Source of the DNA: Verrucomicrobiaceae bacterium UBA1938
Lineage (GTDB): Bacteria; Verrucomicrobiota; Verrucomicrobiia; Verrucomicrobiales; Verrucomicrobiaceae
Direction: 5' to 3'
Length of the DNA stretch: 64,000 nt
NCBI GenBank assembly: GCA_002336895.1
Contig: DDFC01000030.1
Span: forward strand, 57,234-121,233
In this document: positions 58,522 to 64,000 of the stretch, one piece after another
Numbering within the stretch: the stretch's first letter is position 1
How the letters are laid out: every line of letters begins with the position of its first letter
Program-made: the position numbers and the translations under genes
Notes under the pieces: generated by a model
What the model saw: the letters and a program-made list of their open reading frames with translations, nothing else
Database searches by the model: none
What the model was told of the DNA's origin: nothing

Positions 58522-59379
58522 ATGACACCCCCAGCCATGGAATCCACCACTTTAGCCCTGATCCACGCCGCCATCGCCGAAGATGTTGGCTCCGGAGACG
58601 TCACCTCCCTGTATTTCACCCCCGAAAACTCCCGTTCCAAGGCGGAAATCGTGGCCCGCGAGCCCGGCGTCGTCTCAGGGGCGGAGGTGGCCCGCACCGT
58701 CTTTTTGACCATCGACCCCACCCTGGAGGTGGAGGTCTGCCTCCCGGATGGCAGCCCGTTTGAGCGCGGCGGCGTGCTCATGAAGATCGCCGGCAGCACG
58801 CGTTCCCTCCTCACAGCGGAGCGCACCGCGCTGAATTTCCTGCAGCGCCTCTGCGGTGTGGCCGCCCAGACCCGGCGCTACGTGGAGGCCGTGAAGCCCC
58901 ACCCCGTCCAGATCTGGGACACCCGCAAGACCACCCCCGGCTGGCGCCTGCTGGAAAAAACCGCCGTACGCCACGGCGGCGGCACCAACCACCGCATGGG
59001 CCTCTACGACCACGCCATGGTCAAGGACAACCACCTGGCTGCCAATAGCGACCTCCCCTCCCTCCAGGCCGCCATCCACCGGCTGCGCTCCGAGCGCCCC
59101 GGCACCCGCGTGCAGCTGGAGGCAGACACCCTGGAACAAGTGGCCGGTTTCCTGACCCTGGAAGGCGTGGACATGCTGCTGCTGGACAACATGGGCCCCG
59201 AAAAACTGCGCGAAGCCGTGCAGATGGTGGGCGGAAAGCTCTGGCTGGAGGCCAGCGGCGGCATCACGCTGGAGACGATCAAGGACGTGGCCGCCACCGG
59301 TGTAAACGCCATCTCCGTGGGCGCGCTCACCCACTCCAGCCGCGCGCTGGATCTCGGACTGGACCTTTACGGCTCCTGA
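58522..59379 (+). CDS. nadC: Nicotinate-nucleotide pyrophosphorylase (carboxylating)
   Basis: A 285-residue enzyme converting quinolinate and PRPP to nicotinate mononucleotide in NAD synthesis. The blocks AAIAEDVGSGDVTSLYFTPE, RTALNFLQRLCGVAAQTRRY, IWDTRKTTPGWRLLEKTAVR, HGGGTNHRMGLYDHAMVKDN and LLDNMGPEKLREAV, then EASGGITLETIKDVAATGVN are all as expected. The start could be at 58522 or the second Met at 58537; the family N-terminus fits either. It is followed 43 bp later by an unrelated EF-hand gene. Confidence 0.96.
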   Translation: MTPPAMESTTLALIHAAIAEDVGSGDVTSLYFTPENSRSKAEIVAREPGVVSGAEVARTVFLTIDPTLEVEVCLPDGSPFERGGVLMKIAGSTRSLLTAERTALNFLQRLCGVAAQTRRYVEAVKPHPVQIWDTRKTTPGWRLLEKTAVRHGGGTNHRMGLYDHAMVKDNHLAANSDLPSLQAAIHRLRSERPGTRVQLEADTLEQVAGFLTLEGVDMLLLDNMGPEKLREAVQMVGGKLWLEASGGITLETIKDVAATGVNAISVGALTHSSRALDLGLDLYGS

Positions 59380-59422
59380 TTCCATGCTTTGCCCCCGGTG
59401 GTGCCGTGATACACTCACGCGC

Positions 59423-59875
59423 ATGAAGCCGCTTTTCCTTTCCGCCCTCCTCCTCATCCCAGGTGTCGGCATGCTGCATGCGGCCGTGCCTGGCGGTGAG
59501 TCTCTGGCCAGGCTCATCGCGCATGAGTTTGACACCAATGCGGATGAAAACCTCGACCAGGGAGAGTGGCAGGGCGGCATCGCGCGGAACTTTGACCGGC
59601 TGGACAAAAACCACGACGGCTCCATCAAGGCGGAGGAGGTGGACGCGCTGCAGGGAGACATCGCTGAAGAAGCAGGAGACATCGGCGGGGCCATCCTCGT
59701 GGCGCTCATCAAGCAGGTGCTCATGGCCCTCGATCAAGACGGAGACAAGGCCGTGAGCCGCAAGGAATACGATGCCCTCAGCGACAGCATTTTCACCCGG
59801 CTGGATGCCGATAAAAACGCCAGCCTCACACTCCCTGAGCTGGCAGACCTCCCGTTGAAAATGGTGACGCAGTAA
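59423..59875 (+). CDS. Secreted EF-hand protein
   Basis: A 150-residue protein starting at the ATG at 59423 with signal peptide MKPLFLSALLLIPGVGMLHA. It carries four EF-hand-like loops: DTNADENLDQGEW, DKNHDGSIKAEEV, DQDGDKAVSRKEY and DADKNASLTLPEL. It should bind calcium outside the cytoplasm. EF-hand segments are also seen in a sulfatase (8852) and in a propeller protein (61320) of this window, but this is the only stand-alone one. The in-frame start 39 bp upstream does not give a leader. Confidence 0.85.
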   Translation: MKPLFLSALLLIPGVGMLHAAVPGGESLARLIAHEFDTNADENLDQGEWQGGIARNFDRLDKNHDGSIKAEEVDALQGDIAEEAGDIGGAILVALIKQVLMALDQDGDKAVSRKEYDALSDSIFTRLDADKNASLTLPELADLPLKMVTQ

Positions 59876-59981
59876 ACGGACACCTGTCACACCCTGCCTG
59901 CGTCAGAGGCAGCTGGTCCGGTATTCAGACCAGCGGGTTTGCTGCGAAAGCCACAGCGGCCGCCTCGTACACTCCGGCACC

Positions 59982-61151
59982 ATGACCAGCCGCCGCCATT
60001 TCATCGCCACCACCGCCCTCGCGGTTCCCTTCTTCGCACGCGGTGCCGCCGCGCCTGCGGCAAAGATTCTCGAAACCAAGGTCATCTCCCAGCAGCCGGA
60101 GTTCTACCACGGCTGGCCCACCGTGGTCCGCAGGCAGAATGGCGAGCTATGGCTCTCCTGGTCCGGCGGGCGTGAGTCCCACGTGTGCCCCTTTGGCCAG
60201 GTGCATGCCATGACCTCGAAAGACAACGGCGCCACCTGGACCTGGCCGCGCGTGCTGTTGGACACCGCCACCGATGACCGTGACTCCGGCGTGCTGGAGA
60301 CCGCCAAGGGCACCCTTATTGTCAGCACCTTCACTTCGCTGGCTTATGAGAACTCGTTTAAAAAAGCCGCTGCCATGGCGGAGCTCACCGACAAGGGCTG
60401 GGTCTCCAAGGCCATGCCTGCGGAGCGCTACGCCAAATGGAAGGCCGCACACGAGCGCCTGACCGACGAAGAGCGCAAAGCCGAGCTTGGCGAATGGGTG
60501 ATTCGTTCCACCGATGGTGGCAAGTCCTGGTCCACCCGCATCCCCACCATCGTGAACAGCCCGCACGGCCCCATCCAGCTCAAGGACGGCCGCCTGCTCT
60601 ATGCTGGCAAGCAGCTCTGGACAGACGACAAGAAGATCGGCGTGGCCGAGTCCAAAGATGATGGCCAGACCTGGCAGTGGCTGGCGGAGATACCCACCCG
60701 CAAAGGAGACACCGCCACCCACACCTACCACGAGCTGCACGCCGTGGAGGCTGCGGACGGCACGCTCATCACACAGATCCGTAATCACAACGAAAACGGC
60801 AAGGGCGAGACCCTGCAGACCGAATCCAAAGACGGTGGCAAGACCTGGAGCGAGCCCCACAGCATCGGCGTCTGGGGTCTGCCATCTCACCTGCTGCGCC
60901 TGCGGGATGGCCGCCTGCTCATGACCTACGGCCACCGCCGCAAGCCCTTTGGCAATCAGGCCCGCATCAGCAGCGACAACGGCCAGACCTGGAGCGAGCC
61001 CATGATCCTCTCCGGCGACGGCATCGGCGGCGATCTCGGCTACCCCAGCACGGTGGAGCTGGCGGACGGCACGCTGCTCAGTGTGTGGTACGAGACCATG
61101 AAAGACCCCAAGCTGGCCGTGCTGCGACAGGCCACCTGGCGGATTGAGTGA
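59982..61151 (+). CDS. Tat-exported sialidase-like beta-propeller (exo-alpha-sialidase family)
   Basis: A 389-residue protein with a twin-arginine leader (MTSRRHFIATTALAVPFFAR). It has five Asp-box motifs (SKDNGATW, STDGGKSW, SKDDGQTW, SKDGGKTW, SSDNGQTW) of the six-bladed sialidase fold and a WPTVVRRQNGELWLSWSGGR start. A Glu/Tyr pair that could serve as nucleophile is not certain (NGRL/YLP motifs are diffuse). Many Verrucomicrobial members of this group act on other sugars or only bind, so glycosidase is probable but not proved. Confidence 0.82.
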   Translation: MTSRRHFIATTALAVPFFARGAAAPAAKILETKVISQQPEFYHGWPTVVRRQNGELWLSWSGGRESHVCPFGQVHAMTSKDNGATWTWPRVLLDTATDDRDSGVLETAKGTLIVSTFTSLAYENSFKKAAAMAELTDKGWVSKAMPAERYAKWKAAHERLTDEERKAELGEWVIRSTDGGKSWSTRIPTIVNSPHGPIQLKDGRLLYAGKQLWTDDKKIGVAESKDDGQTWQWLAEIPTRKGDTATHTYHELHAVEAADGTLITQIRNHNENGKGETLQTESKDGGKTWSEPHSIGVWGLPSHLLRLRDGRLLMTYGHRRKPFGNQARISSDNGQTWSEPMILSGDGIGGDLGYPSTVELADGTLLSVWYETMKDPKLAVLRQATWRIE

Positions 61152-61170
61152 GGTGTGAGCTGCGGTCTGT

Positions 61171-61280
61171 GGAGCGCGGAATTTATTCCGCAGCAGCCAC
61201 GACAGCGAGTTCAGTTCACGAACAGGTTTGACGCCCCCTGCCCCTTTTGGCAGAGTGCTGAGGAATAAATTCCGCGCTCC
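61171..61280. repeat. Inverted pair of the GGAGCGCGGA repeat
   Basis: GGAGCGCGGAATTTATTCC then GCAGCAG (61171-61196) and the inverse CTGAGGAATAAATTCCGCG then CTCC (61258-61280) flank about 60 bp. Each copy also has an internal GCGGAAT/ATTCCGC stem. The same core appears as hairpins at 5487, 31214 and 31259, making this a dispersed repeat family. Confidence 0.6.
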
Positions 61281-61319
61281 AATGAACCTCGAAAGACTCG
61301 CGGTCATTTCACACTTCTT

Positions 61320-62735
61320 ATGCGCATGCTGCTCCGCCACGCCCTGTGCTCCCTGCTTCTCATCGCCCCCTGCTTCGCAGAATCCAACTGGCCGCAGTTT
61401 CGGGGCGAGGGCGGGCTCGGCATCGGCACGGGAAAGCCGCCCGTGGAATTCAATGCGCAAAAGAATGTGAAGTGGCAGGTCGAGGTGCCCTTTGGCCATT
61501 CGTCTCCCTGCATCTGGCAGGACAAAATAGCGCTCACCGGTCTGGATGCTGGCAAGCTGGTCACGCTTGCCCTCAGCCGCACAGATGGCCACGAGTTGTG
61601 GCGCGCGGCTGCCCCGGCGGAGAAAGTGGAAGGCGCGCACCGCATCGGCAGCCCCGCTACACCCACCTGCTGCACTGATGGCACGCACCTCATCGCCTAC
61701 TTTGGCTCCTACGGCGTGCTGGCTTACGATTGGAATGGCAAGGTGCTATGGCAAAAGCCGCTGCCGCCGCCCATCGTAGAGTTTGGCACCAGCGCCTCGC
61801 CCATCATCGCGGATGGAAAAGTGATCATCGTCGCAGATCAGGATGTGGGCAGCTACATGATCGCGCTGGATGTGAAGACGGGCGCGCAGGTCTGGCGCGT
61901 GGACCGCAGCGAATTTCGCCGCAGCTTTTCCACGCCCTTCATCTGGCGGCACGACGGCATCGAGGAGCTCATCGTCAGCGGCAGTCTGTGGACGCGCAGC
62001 TACGATCTCAAGGACGGCAAACAGCGCTGGTCCGCCGGCGGCATGGCGCGTGTGTCTAACACCAGCCCCATCGCGCTTGGAGATGTCCTGCTTGTCTGCG
62101 GCTGGAACATGGGTGGCGATCCCGATGATCGCGTGGAGATGGAAGCCTTTGATTCCTTCATGGCCGCCAATGATGCTGACAAAAACGGCACCCTCAGCGA
62201 GATGGAGTTTCCCGCAGGCCCGCTGCGCGACCGCTTCACCATCATCGACGCAGACAAGGACGGCAAAGTCACGCAGGCCGAGTATGACGCCATGCGCGCC
62301 ATCTTCGCCCAGGCGGCGAACCAGCTCTTTGCCATCAAGGCCGGCGGCAGCGGCGACATTACCCACACGCACGTGATCTGGCGGCAGACGAAGCATCTGC
62401 CCTATGTGTTTTCTCCCGTGATCGCCAACGGCCGCGTCTTCACCGTGAAGGGAGGCGGCCTCGCTTCTGCGTATGACGCCAAAAGCGGCAGCCCTATTTT
62501 TCAAGCCGAGCGCCTTGAGGCCTCCGGCGAGTACTACGCCTCCGCCGTGACCGCTGACGGCCACGTGTACGTCACCTCCCAGCGCGGCGTCATCTCCGTG
62601 ATGGATGCTACGAGCGACACGCTGAAGGTGCTGGCAAAAAATGACATGAAGGCCCCGGTCTTTGCATCACCCGCCATCGTCGATGGCGTGATCTACGTGC
62701 GCACGAACAAGCACCTCGGTGCGTTCGGTCACTAG
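61320..62735 (+). CDS. Secreted PQQ-type beta-propeller with embedded EF-hands
   Basis: A 471-residue protein with signal peptide (LLRHALCSLLLIAPCFA). The start NWPQFRGEGGLGIGTGKPPV is typical of the outer-membrane-assembly/PQQ-like propellers common in Verrucomicrobia and Planctomycetes. Blade motifs include VLAYDWNGKVLWQKPLPPP, YMIALDVKTGAQVWRVDRS and VYVTSQRGVISVMDATSDT. An EF-hand pair (DADKNGTLSEME, DADKDGKVTQAE) is inserted between two blades at about residues 284-325. Cofactor ligands are not obvious, so redox activity is doubtful. The last four bases overlap the stop of the convergent transporter. Confidence 0.85.
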   Translation: MRMLLRHALCSLLLIAPCFAESNWPQFRGEGGLGIGTGKPPVEFNAQKNVKWQVEVPFGHSSPCIWQDKIALTGLDAGKLVTLALSRTDGHELWRAAAPAEKVEGAHRIGSPATPTCCTDGTHLIAYFGSYGVLAYDWNGKVLWQKPLPPPIVEFGTSASPIIADGKVIIVADQDVGSYMIALDVKTGAQVWRVDRSEFRRSFSTPFIWRHDGIEELIVSGSLWTRSYDLKDGKQRWSAGGMARVSNTSPIALGDVLLVCGWNMGGDPDDRVEMEAFDSFMAANDADKNGTLSEMEFPAGPLRDRFTIIDADKDGKVTQAEYDAMRAIFAQAANQLFAIKAGGSGDITHTHVIWRQTKHLPYVFSPVIANGRVFTVKGGGLASAYDAKSGSPIFQAERLEASGEYYASAVTADGHVYVTSQRGVISVMDATSDTLKVLAKNDMKAPVFASPAIVDGVIYVRTNKHLGAFGH

Positions 62736-63976
62736 CAAATGCGCTCATTGCGCAGCAGCAGCCAGAACGCGGCGGCCAGGATGTAGAGCGCGCCAAAGCC
62801 CGCCAGCACCGCATTCCAGCCACCGGCGTGGACCAGCAGCCAGGGCACGAGTATCGGGAACGCTGCGGCACCCAGATTGCCGCACATGTTGGTCGTCGCG
62901 CTGAGCGTGGCCACATGGGGGCCGCCGATGTTCATCACGGTGGCACCGAGGCAGGGATTGGCCGTGGCGGCGCAGAACATGCCCGCGCTGATCACCAGCA
63001 CGGCCATCACCGGATTGGCGACAAACCAGGCGCAGAAAATCAATCCCGCACACAGCAGCAGAGCGGCGGCGGTCAGGCCCTGCCGCGCGAGGCGTTGGCT
63101 GCCCGCCCGGCGCAGCAGCACATCAGACAGCACGCCTCCGGCCATGCAGCCTGTCACATCGGCCAGCAGCGGCAGCGTGGTCAGCCAGCCGGAGCCCAGG
63201 ATGGTCACGCCACGTGCCTCCTGCAGGTAGGTGGCAAACCAGCTGGCAAAGAAGATGTACCCCGCCGCACGGCAGAACTGCTGCAGGCACAGGCACCGCA
63301 GCGCCGGACTGCGCAGCAGCAGCCCCCAGGGCACACGCGGAGCTTCTGCGGGCTCGTGCGGCGCATCCTGCTCGATTTGCTCACGCTCGGCGGCATTCAC
63401 CGCCGGATGCTCCGCCGGCCGGTCCCGATGCCAGGAGGCAAACCACGCCGCCCACAACACCCCAGGCACGGCATACCACACGAACATCCAGCGCCAGCCG
63501 ATGCTCACCACGAGCCAGGCCGTCAGCGGCGCGGCGATAATGCTGCCCACTGACATGAAGCCGCTGAAAGCACCCGAGGCCGAAGCCTGCGCCGTGCGTG
63601 GAAACCACCGCGCCATCACCGTAGTGCCCACCGGTACCAGCCCCGCCTGCGCCATGCCCATGAAGGCGCGTGCGCCCGTCATCACGGCCAAGTTTCCCCA
63701 GGCGAGGCAGGCCGTGGCCAGCGACCACAGCGCACCATACAGCGACAAAGACCAGCGCGCCCCCAGCCGCTGCGCCAGCATCGCCGCAGGGATCTGACAC
63801 AGCGCATACGGCCAGAAGAACGAGCTCATGAGCATGCCCGACTCCTCCTTGGAGATGCCGAGCTCCGCGCGGATCGTGCTCTCCGCCGGTCCCACCCCAT
63901 TCCGCGTGAAATACGCCAGCGCCGCCCCCGCGCAGATGCCTGCGAGCACGATGAAGCGGGTGCGGGTGGGTTTCAT
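62732..63976 (-). CDS. MFS transporter (anion:cation symporter type)
   Basis: A 414-residue transporter with twelve expected membrane segments. It opens RTRFIVLAGICAGAALAYFT, followed by the family block NGVGPAESTIRAELGISKEE and GMLMSSFFWPYALCQIPAAM. The A-like motif LAQRLGARWSLSLYG lies after helix 2. The GxxPxxxxxxxxWFPxxxRxxAxG pattern (GLVPVGTTVMARWFPRTAQA) places it with the ACS family (hexuronate, tartrate, glucarate carriers). It could import sugar acids released by the exported hydrolases, but this is inferred. Codon bias is that of the host and the start is near the window end. Confidence 0.88.
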   Translation of the reverse strand: MKPTRTRFIVLAGICAGAALAYFTRNGVGPAESTIRAELGISKEESGMLMSSFFWPYALCQIPAAMLAQRLGARWSLSLYGALWSLATACLAWGNLAVMTGARAFMGMAQAGLVPVGTTVMARWFPRTAQASASGAFSGFMSVGSIIAAPLTAWLVVSIGWRWMFVWYAVPGVLWAAWFASWHRDRPAEHPAVNAAEREQIEQDAPHEPAEAPRVPWGLLLRSPALRCLCLQQFCRAAGYIFFASWFATYLQEARGVTILGSGWLTTLPLLADVTGCMAGGVLSDVLLRRAGSQRLARQGLTAAALLLCAGLIFCAWFVANPVMAVLVISAGMFCAATANPCLGATVMNIGGPHVATLSATTNMCGNLGAAAFPILVPWLLVHAGGWNAVLAGFGALYILAAAFWLLLRNERIC

Positions 63977-64000
63977 GGTAGAATGATGATGGGTAAAATG

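Overview
The window looks like a chromosomal segment of a GC-rich, Gram-negative member of the Verrucomicrobia (Verrucomicrobiaceae or Prosthecobacter-like). This is an inference. It rests on four secreted sulfatases, a DUF1501 Tat-exported protein, a PTPDL-type membrane protein, several EF-hand and beta-propeller secreted proteins, a LexA-like box TGTTC-N4-GAACA, and the gene order rpmH-rnpA-yidD-yidC-khpB. Most of the DNA is GC-rich with strong GC3. One stretch (about 32.8-36.8 kb) is clearly AT-richer and looks acquired.

Layout. 0-13.4 kb: secreted catabolic genes (three sulfatases, a metallophosphoesterase, a beta-helix protein, an NHL propeller), a REP-associated transposase between mirrored hairpin modules, and a RelB-like/MazF-like toxin-antitoxin pair. 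13.4-19 kb: methionine synthesis (divergent LysR/MetR-like regulator, metE-metF) and a COG0523 metallochaperone GTPase behind a Zur-like operator. 19-22 kb: a radical SAM plus DUF4130 DNA modification/repair pair, with a perfect LexA-type palindrome between the -35 and -10 of its promoter. 22-30 kb: an orphan antitoxin-like gene, DUF1501, a membrane protein, a dynamin-like GTPase, and queG carrying an in-frame insertion made of the intergenic repeats of this genome.

30-37 kb is the accessory core. It holds three successive tRNA-Cys copies: an intact one with its own promoter, one with an anticodon-stem mismatch, and a 49-nt remnant that has lost the anticodon arm. A HigB/HigA-type toxin-antitoxin pair lies between copies 1 and 2. 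Just after the remnant is a low-GC three-gene operon that I assign to the ABC three-component (ABC-3C) conflict systems: a nuclease-like effector, a middle component, and a DUF3732 SMC-like ATPase. It ends in strong hairpins.

37-52 kb: a bicupin, a SUMF1-like protein, hemX-hemA, apt-glnD, a sulfatase, then a BlaI-type repressor with two operator-like palindromes next to a 1202-residue BlaR1-like M56 peptidase fused to a penicillin-binding-protein domain whose three catalytic motifs are all lost. 52-64 kb: the ribosomal/membrane-insertion operon, a PTPDL-like protein, rplS with its terminator, nadC, EF-hand, sialidase-like and PQQ-propeller proteins, and an MFS transporter.

The intergenic DNA is unusually rich in REP-like hairpins of several families and in short period-10 or period-11 repeats. 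At least one such block lies inside a coding sequence. Coordinates and translations were read by eye from the sequence; family names come from motif recognition, not from searches.
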